Source of the DNA: Spisula solida
Lineage: Eukaryota > Mollusca > Bivalvia > Venerida > Mactridae
DNA: 64,000 nt
Assembly (NCBI GenBank): GCA_947247005.1
Contig: OX365955.1
Coordinates: 34,575,822 to 34,639,821 of the forward strand
Direction: 5' to 3'
This document shows, one piece after another, positions 1-11,775 of the stretch (its first letter is position 1; every line of letters begins with the position of its first letter). The notes under the pieces were generated by a model. That model was not told the origin of the DNA, made no database searches, and saw nothing but the letters and a program-made list of their open reading frames with translations. The translations under genes were made by a program, and so were the position numbers.

Positions 1-577
1 GTTTTCAGCAACCAGTTTATTATTTCTCAACAATTATAGCACTTTTGCGAGTTAAGGATCTCACAATGTATAGAAGTGAATTATCATAAACTTGTGTTTA
101 CCATTAAATAATACATCCCTGCTCGTGATAGGCTTAGTTTTATGCACACTTATCAACTCATTCTTGAATTATTTGAATTCAAAATATGCCAATTCTACGT
201 GTTTAAAGTACACTTTTTATGTTAATGTTTAGCAAGTTTGGTTACTCTATGTCCGTCATAAATTATTATAGATAAACATGACTGTATGATAAACAATACT
301 TTTGAAACTTATAAAGCAGGGTTAATTTATATACAGTTGGTGTCTATGTTTTACGTAATTACAGTATACAACCGGAAACTCCCCGCTGAGACTACTGAGA
401 CAATATGAGATTACTGTCTAGATATGAATGTACCGATCACAAGTTCAATACAATTAAACCGCCCTCCCTTTGTGTAATCTACATAATTTTGTCTGTGACA
501 GTAATTAAATCGTTGTATCTGTTACACCACAGGAACTTGCATTCAAATAATTAAAAACATTACTATACAGTATACAC
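1..577. repeat. AT-rich flank with one copy of a degenerate ~197-bp repeat
   Basis: Positions 1-240 resemble 8942-9138 and 9139-9330: a GTTTTCAG start, then a GGATCTC..AATGTATA block, then ACATCCCTGCTCG. About 240-577 shows no gene or recognisable element. Confidence 0.55.
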
Positions 578-1657
578 TGACGTAACGTCAAAAGTTGCGA
601 CCCATCAGCGTAACACAATACGCGTAACGTCAAAATTTTGCGAAATTCTATAGTTTGTACACAGTAAAAGAGATCACCTAAATGATATAATTTTACATCA
701 GGCATATTTTTATTTCATGTTATATTTTTAATACATAACATATTACCATTAATCCATATTTCAAATGTAATACAAACACTATAAACGTGCATATAATTCG
801 CTTAAATAACACCTCAATATAAGTGTGTTTTTTCTTTCAAATGGCGTCATTTTTTTAAGGTGGGACAATTTTAAAAATCGCTCATCTGTATATAGAAATG
901 TCATTATTGCAGGTATTTCAAAGACAAGACCCTTATTTTACACAAGAAAATAAGCGAAATTGATAAAACAAATTAAAATACAAAAAGCAAATATGGGAAC
1001 GTGTTTATTTTTGTATATTGAAATACTTCTGAGTATTTTTTGGTTATTTTTGTTAAAGTGGGACAATTTTAAGTACTCGTATTCCGGTCACTACAAACAA
1101 AGCAAATGCTTATATTTCGTTTATTATTACTTATACAGATTCTGTGAAGAAAGCGAACGAAACTTATCTAACAATCGTTAAATTTTATGAGTTAATAAAT
1201 TTTTGTCATCATTTTAAAGCTCAACATGTCTTATTTTTTAGGTATTTTAAGGGAAAATGACGCAACACACTATCTCCGAAAAACACACCCATCTCGTTTA
1301 TTAACATATGCACAACAGTCAAAATTACACCACTAACGTATTCACGTTCCAAGACAACGCATGCAAAATTTGCCGAATTTTCAGTTCCGCTCAATAGAAT
1401 AATTTAATATAAGGTACTGCGTCTTATGTTACATATGACGCACGCGTTTCTGGCATTTTTTACACACAATTGGTGTGTTTTTACGTATTAACGTTATTAA
1501 ACTATTACACTTTTAATAATTTATTAAAGCCCTATAATGTCTGTGTATTTTGATACTTTTGTGAAGAAAATAGGATGAATAGTAATTAAATACTTCACAT
1601 TTTTAATTATCACATCAACGAATTTTAGCATGGGTCGCAACTTTTGACGTTACGTCA
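578..1657. mobile_element. 1.08-kb element with perfect 28-bp terminal inverted repeats
   Basis: The ends 578-605 and 1630-1657 are perfect inverted copies (outer end TGACGTAACGTCAAAAGTTG). The inside is AT-rich. It has two copies of GTGGGACAATTTTAA (863-877 and 1057-1073 area) and a subterminal GCGTAACGTCAAAA echo near 621. There is no long ORF, so it looks like a non-autonomous DNA transposon (MITE-like). The target duplication is unclear, so no superfamily is assigned. Confidence 0.75.
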
Positions 1658-1794
1658 CTATTAAATTATAATTAAATACCATTCATTGAAAAAGGTATGA
1701 TCAACACGCTAATCGCTCTCGCTGTCCACGATACTGGCCATTTAGCAAGTTAATGATCTCAAAATGTATAGTATATATATATATGTATATATAT

Positions 1795-2934
1795 CTTTAT
1801 TTACAAACTCGGCACATACGTGCCTTTGGTAATATAACACAAAACAGCACAAATACATTCAATACATACATACTCTCATACATGCAAGAACATTCATATA
1901 AATACATACAAACAAAAAGTACATGGAAACAAACATGATTAAATGGTGGTCGGTAAATACAATTAAATACCGTGGTTGGTTATAAAGACTTTAAAAGAAG
2001 AAATTTTAGTTATTTAATTTAGATTTTTCAACTGGTCATTTCTGATAGAAAAGGCTTCTCTTAAAAAAGTAGCAATTTTATATAAATGTTTTTTATTCTT
2101 TGAGGACATTATGTTAATAAATTTGTTCTAAGTAGGCCATGGTGTATTTCCTAGATATTAATTTCGAATATTACTGTATAGAGGACAACACATTACAAAG
2201 TGGAATTCAGATTCAACCTGATTAAGCGGGCACAATTTACATATACGATTTTGTCTTGGAATATTGTTTGCTCTACCCGTTTCTATATTAAGGGAATGTG
2301 AAGATAGTCTAATAGATGTCATATGTTTTTGCAAATAATCATTATCAATTAATCAAATGAAATCAGAACACTCACAGACGCTCTTAACTTTTTTGAAATA
2401 TTCTAGTCTTGACATATCGTGTACAGTTGATTGCCATTCCTGAATAAATTGATCACGAAGTCGTCTTTTAAGCAAAGGGAGATAATTCATATTTATGTCA
2501 AAGTTTTCAAAGATATTTGTACATCCTAATTCATCAAAGATTCTTTTCATTATATTAGCCCAACAGTTCGTATTATTTGTTTGGCGTTGTTCATCAAAAA
2601 CCTGTCGAATAAAAGATTCATTGTCTGACATAATTTTAAACAAGAATTTTAATGACCTCTCTTTTGCTAAAACGTATAAGAGATATCTACCCAGCTCCCC
2701 AAGAACAGCAAAATTTGGTGTATTCGCACGCACACCTAATATCTTTTTGCAAAATTTGGTATGTAATTTATCAATTTCTTTAAACTGATATACCCCCAAA
2801 CTTCTGAACCGTATAATAATATTGGTACAACCATTGTGTCAAATAGATGCAGTTTAATTTTTATATTTAAATTTATTCTGTCAAATAGTGGTAGCAAATT
2901 ATGGTACGCTTTTAATGCTTGATCGCACAACGTT
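1795..2934 (-). pseudogene. LINE 3' part: RT thumb/connection and C-terminal Cys/His region
   Basis: Minus-strand reading from 2934 gives CDQALKAYHN and ILLYGSEVWG, then after a frameshift near 2800 a 140-residue block (LGVRANTPN, LKRRLRDQFIQEWQ). Below 2350 it continues in another frame to RICKLCPLNQVESEFHF and CCPLYSNIRN. These are typical C-terminal motifs of Jockey/CR1-group LINE ORF2. At least two frame changes and stops make it non-functional. It continues the RT fragment at 5601-6235 and was separated from it by the inserted TIR element. Confidence 0.75.
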
Positions 2935-2959
2935 TATGGCAAGCCAACTGTCCAATAAT

Positions 2960-3890
2960 TGCGTAAACCCATGTTCACGGTCGTAAAACTAGGTTTTACG
3001 GTCGATAAACTAGGTTTTACGAACGTAAAACCAGGTTTTATGAATGTTAACCTGTATTTTCGAACGAAAACATAGGATAACAGTCGTAAACCATAGTTCA
3101 CGTTCGTGAACATGGGTTTACGTTCGATAAACTAGGTTTCTCGATTGAACTATGAATTTCGACCGTTATCCTATGTTTACGGCCGTTATCCTATGTTTAC
3201 GCTCGTAAACCCCGGTTCACGAGCGTAAACCATAGTTTACGAACATTAACCTGTGTTTTCGACCGTAAACATACGTTTACACCCGTGAACATGGGTTTAC
3301 GAACGTGAACATGGGTTTACGAGCGTAAACATGGGTTCACACTCGTGAACATAGGATAACGACTGAAATTGATAGTTATGTCCGAGAAACTTAGTTTATC
3401 GAACGTAAACATAGGTTCACGTTCGTGAACTATGGTTTACGCTCGTAAGCCCAAGTTCACGCCCGTTAACATAGGTTGTTGTTCGTAAAATATGGTAATT
3501 GCAAGTAAATTGTCCAATTATTACGTTAACCCATGTTCACGTTCGAAAAACTAGGTTTTTCGATAGAAAACATATGATTACTAGCGTAAACCATAGTTTA
3601 CGAACGTGAACCCATGTCTACGGTCGAAAAACTAGGTTTCTCGATTAAAATATATATTTCGGCCGTTATCCCATGTTTACGAGCGTGAACTATAGTTTAC
3701 GAACGTGAACCATAGTTTACGAGCGTAAACCTATTTTTACGAACTGCAACCCATGTTTTCGACCGTAAACATATGTTCACGCCCGTAAACTATGGTTTAC
3801 GAATGTCGTATCTATGATTTACCCTCGTAACTATGTTTTACGCTCCCGTATCCATGCATTACGGACTTGTATCTATGGTTTACGAGTTCA
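2960..3890. repeat. Array of ~20-bp palindromes, left block
   Basis: Degenerate dyads of the form CGTAAAC-nnn-GTTTACG are strung together with ~3-bp spacers. There are about 45 units in 930 bp. Arm variants include CGTGAAC, CGATAAAC and CGTTATC. Each unit is self-complementary, so single strands could form runs of small hairpins. A copy of the element-end motif (TTGTCCAATTATTACG) recurs at about 3510-3525, suggesting growth by nested or repeated copying. Confidence 0.85.
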
Positions 3891-4869
3891 GCCAATCGAA
3901 TCACACCTTCTGTTTTCAGATCCCCACATCGTCCATTAAAGGTAGTTATTCCGATTTGGGCCGGAAAACCAGCATAGTTTAACAACAAGCTAATTCACAT
4001 TCAATCAACGTAAATTCGCAAATACTAACCCAAAATGTAAAAGATATGACATTGTACGTGTTTTCAATAAAATAGGACTTAAACCAGTTTTCACAAACCG
4101 AAAGTACAAGCGCTCACGAAATCCTCGATTTATTTTTATCCGACAGTCGAGACATACGCACTAAACGCCAGTCACGCTAATTAGGGGTCGGCTCAAAACT
4201 ATTTATGTTGTAGCAATATGACGTCATACGCAAAAAACGATCATATTAAATATTCAAGATAGCTGTCTATAGATCTTCGTTGATGTTCGCATATTCTTAT
4301 TTTTGCATTATGATACGATGCTAGGCAATTAATAGAACATTAATTTCGCTGTAGAATCGGTTTTTATAAAATCATGTGTTAGTAATCCTAGTCTAATTAT
4401 ACATGTAGGCCCGAGAAAGATCTACTTTGAAGTCTAGATAGATCTACGTACGCTTACGTCGTGTATATAACATCAATAACATGTATATAAAATGATTAAA
4501 TCATCTACCATAAGAGTAAATAACTAGTTCAAAAAGGTCTTATAGCTCTGTGCTATTGGACTAGGCTGTCAATCCAGAGCACAGGTCCATGAAAAGTGAT
4601 CTAGCCCACCTATATATACATCTATATGTGCAAGGAAGCTGTGTATCGGTGTTATACACTGGACACATTAAAAAGCCACACTTTCTAAACGAAATTAGAG
4701 GTAGGTGCACTCATGCAGTGCTTAGCATGCTTGTACATGTTGTACGCATATGTATCTAAGGTCTCCCTCCCTTCCGTGGGGTTTCATCCAGCCTGGTCTG
4801 TCCCTCTGGTCCGATCATGTATTATCAGTACTGGAAGAGGATGTACCCGAGCCCGTGTGGCTGTATCAC
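3891..4869. other. Unique core of the palindrome-array element
   Basis: About 980 bp without palindromes separates the two arrays. No ORF longer than 76 codons is present and none resembles a transposase. The core includes a CT-rich stretch at about 4760-4800. No function can be assigned. Confidence 0.5.
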
Positions 4870-5580
4870 TATGGTAAGCATCTTAGTACGAGCGTGAACC
4901 TATGTTTACGAACTGCAACCCATGTTTTCGACCGTAAATATACTAGGTTTACGAACATGAACCTATGTTTACGAGCGTGAACTATAGTTTACGGCGTTAT
5001 CCTATGATTTCGATTGAAAAAAACAGCTTAATTTGCATTTACGTTCGAAAAACCTAGTTTATCGATCGTTAATCCTAGTTTTTCGACCGTAAACCATGGT
5101 TCACGTAATAACTGGACACAAGAAATAAATGCCAGGCCCGTGAACCGAAAACATGGGTTAACGTTCGTAAACATAGGTTCACGTTCGTAAACATAGGTTT
5201 ACGCCCGAAATTCATAGTTTATTTGAAAATCTTAGTTTTACGTTTGATAAACTAGGTTTCTCGATTTAACTACTGATTTCGGTCGTTATCCTATGTTTAC
5301 GACCATTAACCTATGTTTACGCTGGTAAACCCTGGTTCACGCTCGTAAACCATAGTTTACGAAATACAACCCATGTTTTCGACCGTAAACATAGGTTTAC
5401 GAACGTGAACCTATGTTTACGAACGTGAACCTATGTTTACGAGCGTGAACTATGGTTTACGACGTTACGTTATCCTATGTTTTCGCTCGAAATTATGGGT
5501 TAACATTCGTAAAACCTGGTTTTATGTTCGTAAAACCTAGTTTATCGACCGTGAACTATGGTTTACGAAATTATTGGACA
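4870..5580. repeat. Array of ~20-bp palindromes, right block
   Basis: The same degenerate CGTAAAC..GTTTACG dyads as in the left block, about 33 units. An inner copy of the end motif (CACGTAATAACTGGACA) lies at about 5103-5119. Confidence 0.85.
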
Positions 5581-5600
5581 TTTGGCTTGCCATAAACGTT

Positions 5601-6235
5601 TTTACTGCATGCTTCAAATTCCCATTGCTAGTGAAATAGATACCAAGGTAAGTAAAGTGATCAACAATCTCAAGCGCATCATTATTGATGAAAAATTGTT
5701 CGTTATGTAATTGTTTTCTTTTTTCAAAAACACAAATTTTAGTTTGATTTACATTTATTTTCAATCCCCATTTAATCGAGTAAGTATTAATATGATTAAT
5801 TTGAGCTTGTAAGCTTTGAGGGTCGGTCGTAAACAAAACGATGTCATCCGCGAAGAGGATTAAATACCTTGAGAGTAGACTTGTGTCGTTCTCTGTTAAT
5901 GAGTCAATGTTTATACAATTTGTAATGTCATTTATAAATAGGATGAATAATAACGGAGATAAGGGCTCACCTTTTCTCAGGCCTACGGTTACATCGAAAA
6001 TGTTCATGTGAGAAGACAACTTTACGCATGATTTAACCGATGTGTACATAGCTTTAAGAATATTTAAAATTTTACAGCTGATTCCAGATTCCAACAATTT
6101 GACCCATAATCCATCACGAATTACCGTATCGAAAGCACGTTGGTAGTCAATGAAAACACACCATAGTTTGTTATTTTTCGATAATATTTTTTGAATAATA
6201 CTGTGTAAAATAATCAAAGCACTGAGAGTACAGTT
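5601..6235 (-). pseudogene. LINE reverse transcriptase palm fragment
   Basis: The minus frame is open for about 200 residues and carries FIDYQRAFDTV (motif A), GLRKGEPLSPLLFILFINDI (motif B), LILFADDIVLF (the catalytic aspartates of motif C) and a YLGIYFTSNG block. Key catalytic residues survive, but the fragment lacks the fingers region upstream and is cut at its C-terminus by the 2935-5594 insertion. Confidence 0.85.
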
Positions 6236-6945
6236 CGGAGGCGATCTGGTTGCTGCTACTAAAGCTTAAACCGACTTTACACGTTTAATGTTCGTTTTCT
6301 TACTGCCGATCTTGTCTTGAATGTCAAAATAGGCGTATGTGACTATATAGGCATGTTGGGTATCTAAATAATTGTTAAAAGGTGCATATTAATTTATATG
6401 TAATACGTGTATTGAATGCGTATATCAAAAGTGGCTTTAAAATAATACTAGGCGCCTATTTATCAGATTCTACAGTACCGTCTTGTAATCACTTCCCTCA
6501 CAGCGTGAGACAGTCTATAGAAAGCGGCTAGCTAGTACAGCGACACCATATGATTGCATAACAGTACTTTGCAGACCGTATACGATTCATTGATAAAACC
6601 ATCACTTGACCGTAGTCTGAAGTTTCTAAAAATAGCTTTACAGCCGGGACATTTGATGAACACGTCATTTTCGTACTATGAAACAAGTACGGTATCGGCC
6701 GGTGTAGTGATTTTTTTGCAAAAATATCGATTTAACCAACAGTTTCACAATAATGTTTGATCTTAGAATAAACAAAAGTTGCTGATTGGCTTAAATCAGT
6801 TAAAAAATTTGGAGAAACATGTGTAGCAGTATTGGGAATGTTGACAGTTTCTGGAACTACTTGAATGCGGATTGACATAGCAGCCTAAAGGCGGTTAATT
6901 TTGTATTAAGAAATGGGCAATGGTAGTAATGAGAGGCTTAAACGC
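6236..6945. other. Unassigned ~0.7-kb segment interrupting the LINE RT domain
   Basis: LINE homology stops near 6235 and resumes near 6946, with about 60-70 expected RT residues missing. GGAGGCG at about 6238 and CGCCTCC at about 6944 face each other as a short inverted pair, which might mark an insertion. No ORF of note. Confidence 0.4.
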
Positions 6946-7930
6946 CTCCCAAAAAACATTACATAGATAAGGAGAAATAAAGTCACAGGAGTCTATAAAA
7001 AAATCAGCAACATTATTATTGATATCGCAACTTTTATTGCGCTTCAGCTGATGGATTGTTTTTCTTACTTCTTCGATAGACAATGGGGAATCAAGTTGAT
7101 CGATATAAAGCGTAGAGTCACACTCATTTATATATTCGTTTTTATGAAAATCGCAATGTGGTGTATTTGAGATATTTTCAAAATGTTGTAAGAATTCTTC
7201 CATTCCTACGTTTGAAATATCTTGTTTTTTCTTATTTTTGAATTTATTGATAGATTTCCAGAATTTCCTTGGTGAGGTTTTACTCATGTTCTCCAATTTA
7301 TTCGATTCTTTACAGAAATGTCTGTATGGGCGTAGAGTCACACTCATTTATATATTCGTTTTTATTAAAATCGCAATGTGGTGTATTTGAGATATTTTCA
7401 AAATGTTGTAAGAATTCTTCCATTCCTACGTTTGAAATATCTTGTTTTTTCTTATTTTTGAATTTATTGATATATTTCCAGAATTACTTGGTGAGGTTTT
7501 ACTCATGTTCTCCAATTTATTCGATTCTTTACAGAAATGTCTGTTTTTACATTTACGTTTCACTTTTGCATTATTTGCTCGGCAGTTTAAAAATGAAATT
7601 TTATTGAGATCTGTGGGGTTAGATTTAAATTTTCTTTTTCCGTTTAGAAAACTAGATTTAGAAATTCTACATTCATCATTAAACCAGTCCGCCTTATTTT
7701 TAAGAGGCTTACGTGTGTTAGAACAAGTTTTGCCGAAGTGTGTGAATGATATTTTGGAAATGGTATTTGTAAATTGATCAATACATTGATTAATATCAAT
7801 TTCATTGGATGAAAGGTTATTAAAAATATCGTCAAATATATGACGCTGGGATTCAAGGTTGGTTACGGGAACTATCCCATACAACTCTGTCAGTAGTATT
7901 ATTAACACTATTTGGTAAATCATTAAAATT
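6946..7930 (-). pseudogene. LINE inter-domain region and RT N-terminus, with internal duplication
   Basis: The minus reading has CRISKSSFLNGKRKFK, KSNPTDLNKISFLNCR and SPRKFWKSINKFKNKK, the linker usually found between endonuclease and RT in this LINE group. It is followed by LSIEEVRKTIHQLKRNKSC, the usual RT entry motif. The segment 7111-7330 is repeated at 7331-7545, which breaks colinearity. Confidence 0.75.
7111..7545. repeat. 220-bp tandem duplication inside the LINE
   Basis: CGTAGAGTCACACTCATTTA starts at 7111 and again at 7331. The two copies are nearly identical through TTTACAGAAATGTCTGT, so the duplication is younger than most LINE decay. Confidence 0.9.
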
Positions 7931-8815
7931 ACATGCTAAAGAAAATATCAACGGACAGTGGTCTGAAAACTAGGTCATATCCATAACACACATGCTGGAT
8001 ATATATTGAAAATTATCGTATTGTGAGATTAAATAATCAACAGTACTAGAAATAGTTTTATTTCTGCATACAGAATTATAAGTAAATGATCCCTCCTCTA
8101 ATCTGCCATTTGTAATAAAAATATCATTGCTTTTGCACAAATTTAGTAGTTTTAATCCGAAAGAATTTACTACACTATCGCAGTTTTTAAGATCAGGTAA
8201 ATTAGCTGGTGGCTTTTCATCACAAGGTAAGTCAACAAATTTACCAAGATTAAGATACGTGATCGGGTAGAATACCCGTGCGAGAATTGAGATCTCCAGT
8301 TAGGTAAATTGTGCCTAACTCACTATAATGACTTATATCGCTATTCAATGTATCAAAGAAGTCAAAATTATGTAAATTTGACCTGGGATTGGTATAAACA
8401 GGTGAGTTTTCTGGAGGTATGTATTGTCTGTCACTTTTAACTTGTCATTCATGAATATCCATGCTTATCCGTTGTCCAATTAGAGTTGTTATTATAACTC
8501 ATCAAAACATTCTTACTGTACAAAAACGAAAAGATACGGAGATTAATTAGCGATAGGTCAAAAGTATTCGACAATAACATAAACATATAAATACATCAGA
8601 GTCATGCAAGGTGAGTTCTTTACTAATTTTAAACCACAATATACCGTTGCTAGTGTGGCTTGAAAGAGTAATATAAATACGGTATTTATTTTTGAAATAT
8701 ACTGCTGAACCGCCACTAAACCGTTTCGCAGAACGGTTAGTCTTCGGACGGGGACATGATAAATAATCAAAACCTTTAATCGACAGATTCGAAATGTCCG
8801 AGCTTTAGTAGCAAA
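7931..8815 (-). pseudogene. LINE endonuclease (APE-like) domain, broken
   Basis: Minus-strand frames give a CPRPKTNRSAKRFSGGSAVYF block near 8750-8690, YIPPENSPVYTNPRSNL near 8425-8370 and YLTGDLNSRTGILPDH near 8310-8265. These are the conserved blocks of LINE exonuclease/endonuclease/phosphatase domains. Stops, frameshifts and a ~115-bp foreign stretch at about 8430-8550 disrupt it. Confidence 0.7.
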
Positions 8816-9330
8816 TTATCTAAAACTTGTTTTTACCATTACATAATTCATCCCTAATCGCGGTAGGCATAGTTTTATGTACATATTTTAACTAGTTTTG
8901 GAACTACATGTATTTGAATTCAGAATACGCCTTTTCGTCATGTTTTCAGTAACGACTTTATTATTTATATAGTAATTTTGAAGCTTAAGGATCTCGAAAT
9001 GTATAAAGATAGATTATCTAAAACTTATTTTTAACATTACACAATACATCCTTGCTCGATATAGTCATAACTTTATGCCCATTTTTTTAACATTTGAATT
9101 ATTTCACTTCAACATACGCAAACTCTGTGTGCTTTCAGTACACTTTTTCATTCCTTCACGTTAGTTATAGCAATTTTCCAGCTCCATGATGTCAAAATGA
9201 TTGAAAGCAAATTATGTCAAACTTATTTATAACATCACATAATAAATCCCTGCTCGGAAAAGGCATACTTTTATGCACATTTATTTATACAATTTTAAAA
9301 TATTGCAATTAAAAATCACGCATGTTAATT
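8816..9330. repeat. Degenerate ~197-bp tandem repeat, about 2.5 copies
   Basis: Copies start near 8942 and 9139 (GTTTTCAG / GCTTTCAG). A partial copy at 8816 directly follows the LINE. Each has an ACATCCCTGCTCG-like block and AT-rich filler. The LINE sits inside this array. Confidence 0.65.
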
Positions 9331-9499
9331 AGAGAAAGAAAATACTACCGGACCGTATAAGCGGCCGTTATACACTCCGCTTATCTGCTTATCTTTGACC
9401 GACAGGTTAGATATAGATAACGCTATATGAGGTCATATAGACACTATTCCTTCTATTATACGTCCATGTTGAAATCAAACCAATGGTAACAAAGGAAAA
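9331..9499. other. Intergenic, no feature seen
   Basis: Unique-looking sequence; no ORF or repeat end recognised. Confidence 0.4.
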
Positions 9500-10046
9500 A
9501 TTCATAAGTGTAAAAAAACAAAGGGCCATAACTCCCTTAAAATTAATCCTATTAATGAGTGTCGAGGATATGCACAACTAGACTTAGTACTGACCATTCA
9601 TGCAAAGTTTCATTGAAATTCGACCATTGATAACAGAGAAATAGCTCTGAATTTTTTTTATAAGTGTAAAAAACAAAGGGCCATAACTCCCTTAAAATTT
9701 ATCCGACCAATGTGTGCCGAGGATATGCACAACTAGACTTGGTACTGATCATTCATGCAAAGTTTCATTGAAATCCAACTATTGGTAACAGAGAGTTAGC
9801 GCGGACAAAACTTATTAGTGTAAAAAACAAAGGGCCATAACTCCCTTAAAATTTATCCGACCGGCTTATGCCAACGATATGCTAGTTACAACTAGACTTG
9901 GTACTGATTAATCATGCAAAGTTTTGATTAAATCCGACCAATGGTTACAGAGAAATAGCGCGGACAAAATTATACGGACCAACCAACCAACCATCCTCAA
10001 GCATGGCTCCAATACAGCCCCCATATACTATGTATCTGGGGGTATA
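9500..10046 (+). mobile_element. HINE/pearl-like element, family C (GGGCCATAACTCCC core, ~155-bp units)
   Basis: Three units start at about 9521, 9676 and 9830 with AAGGGCCATAACTCCC. The end is a short hairpin (GCCCCCATA .. TGGGGGTATAATAA, to about 10046), following ACCAACCAACCAACC. The tandem core, microsatellite and hairpin tail match the bivalve pearl/Helentron-associated layout. Confidence 0.65.
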
Positions 10047-10465
10047 ATAAGCGAATCGGTACGGTACATCAAAATTGATTTCATGACCCTTAGCAAAGTT
10101 TGAGTAGTATACTATATACCCGGATAGTGAGATCTATTAATTAATAATTGCTTCCGTCGGAGCAGGTCTCGTTGTTATGTCTATCTCATGGTAAAACGGG
10201 GGCTCCGGTTTCGATCCAATTACATGATCATTACATGCTCTCTGCATTTGGCGACCAGCGAATAAACCACAAAGTTTCATGACTGGTCAGTAGCCGTGGT
10301 TGGCTCAGCTAGTGTCAAAGGATGACTGTCGGAAAATTCAAACCAAATAAATATTAATACAACGTAATTCCATTACTAAAAACAACTGGATGTTTATTGA
10401 TTAACTACTTTTTATTTCATCCGATGCCGATTCGTATTTTGTTGAAAGGATCGAGTTGATTCTAT
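10047..10465. other. Intergenic; possible tRNA-type B box only
   Basis: GGTTTCGATCC near 10207 resembles a pol III B box and could be part of a SINE. No clear A box, so it is not called as one. No ORF. Confidence 0.3.
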
Positions 10466-11551
10466 ACAACAAGAGAGCCCAAAGGGCCATAGGTCGCTCA
10501 CCTGTCCTAGTAGTTCATGCACCCCTAATGGTAGCCTCTACTGCATGTACAAGGTTTTCATATTGTCTTATGCTTTATAATTTACAATATATTTAGAACC
10601 AATTACATATTGACGTGATTTGACCTTGTGACCTAGTTTTTGACCCAGATGACCCAATATCAAACATGACCTAGATTTTGTTGAGATGATTAATGTAACT
10701 ACGTTTCATGAAGATTAGGCCAAAATTGTGACCTCCAGTGACTACACAGGGTTATTCTATGATTTGACCTTGTGACCAAGTTTTTGACCCCAGATGACCC
10801 AATATTAAACATGACCTAGATTTTGTTGAGATGATTAATGTAACTACGTTTCATGAAGATTAGGCCAAAATTGTGACCTCCAGTGACTACACAGGGTTAT
10901 TCTATGATTTGACCTTGTGACCAAGTTTTTGACCCCAGATGACCCAATATTAAACATGACCTAGATTTTGATGAGATGATCATTGTGACCAAGTTTCATA
11001 AATATTAAGTTAAAATTGTGACCTCTAGTGACAACACAAGATTAATTCATGATTTGATCTTGTGACCTAGATTTTGACCACGGATGACCCAATATCGAAC
11101 TTGACCTAGATTTTGTTAAGATGATCATTGTGACCAAGTTTCATTACGATTAGGCCAAAATTGTGACTTTTAGTGACTACACAAGGTTTTTCTACGATTT
11201 GACCTTTTGACCTAGTTTTTTACCCCGGATGACCCAATATCGAACTTGGCCTAGATTTTGTTGAGCTGATCATTGTGACCTTGTTTCATTAAGATTAGGC
11301 CAAAATTGTGACCTCTACTGACTACGCAAGGTGTTTCTATGATTGGACCTTGTGACCTAGTTTTTGACCTCGGATGACCCAATATCGAACTTGACCTAGA
11401 TTTTGTTGAGATGATCATTGTGACCAAGTTTCATAATGATTAGGCTAAAACTGTGACCTCTAGTGTCTACACAAGTAAATTGTGGACGGACGGACAGACG
11501 GACGGACGACGGACGAAGAGTGATCACAAAAGCTCACTCAGGTGAGCTAAA
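10466..11551 (+). mobile_element. HINE/pearl-like element, family A (GCTCACCTG ends, ~145-bp core units), full copy
   Basis: The head is AAGAGAGCCCAAAGGGCC then GGTCGCTCACCTGTC. The core is about six ~145-bp units (GACCTTGTGACCTAGTTTTT .. TTTTGTTGAGATGATCATTG). Then comes a GGAC/GACGG microsatellite, GAAGAGTGATCACAAAAGC and a tail hairpin AGCTCACTCAGGTGAGCTAA. The head GCTCACCTG and tail CAGGTGAGC are inverted. This is the commonest family in the window. Confidence 0.8.
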
Positions 11552-11775
11552 AAAATGCTTTGAAGTTGTAGCAAGATTTAATTCTTAAGTTCATTCCAGA
11601 CTTATGATTAGGGTCACTAGAAATTGTCAACAGAACAACATGGTTTTACCACAAAACATTTTATGTTCCATCCTGAATTATGTAATTCATTCTACTACAG
11701 TTAGTCAAGTGTATCATCGTGCTTATAATTATTATGATGGTTTATAGAAAGCAAATTATAAACGTATCTTTTCAG
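11552..11775 (+). other. Intron end upstream of the zinc-finger exon
   Basis: AT-rich sequence ending in a CTTTTCAG acceptor (AG at 11774-11775). Confidence 0.6.

Larger units (their letters stand above)
2935..5594. mobile_element. 2.66-kb TIR element inserted in the LINE, with 6-bp target duplication AACGTT
   Basis: The left end (TATGGCAAGCCAA, 2935) and right end (TTGGCTTGCCATA, to 5594) are inverted copies over about 34 bp with two mismatches, fading out near 50 bp. AACGTT lies on both sides (2929-2934 and 5595-5600). Removing the element plus one AACGTT rejoins the LINE reading frame, so the insertion site is confirmed from the sequence. No transposase is seen. About 60% of the element is an array of short palindromes. 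It is non-autonomous; the superfamily is undetermined. Confidence 0.85.
1771..8815 (-). mobile_element. Decayed LINE (endonuclease + reverse transcriptase), split by later insertions
   Basis: Read on the minus strand from 8815 down, the order is an endonuclease domain (YIPPENS and GDLNSRTG motifs), a linker, reverse transcriptase (FIDYQRAFDTV, FADDIVLF), a C-terminal thumb region and a Cys/His motif (RICKLC..CCPLY). A TA-rich tail follows at about 1771-1795, just after AATAAAG. This order fits an APE-type non-LTR retrotransposon of the Jockey/CR1 group; the clade is not resolved. Frameshifts, stops, a 220-bp tandem duplication, a ~0.7-kb unrelated segment and a 2.66-kb transposon show it is dead. 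The left end breaks a ~197-bp repeat copy that resumes at 8816. Confidence 0.8.

Noticed and set aside
2495..2788. 97-residue plus-strand ORF
   Set aside because: Antisense shadow of the LINE C-terminal fragment.
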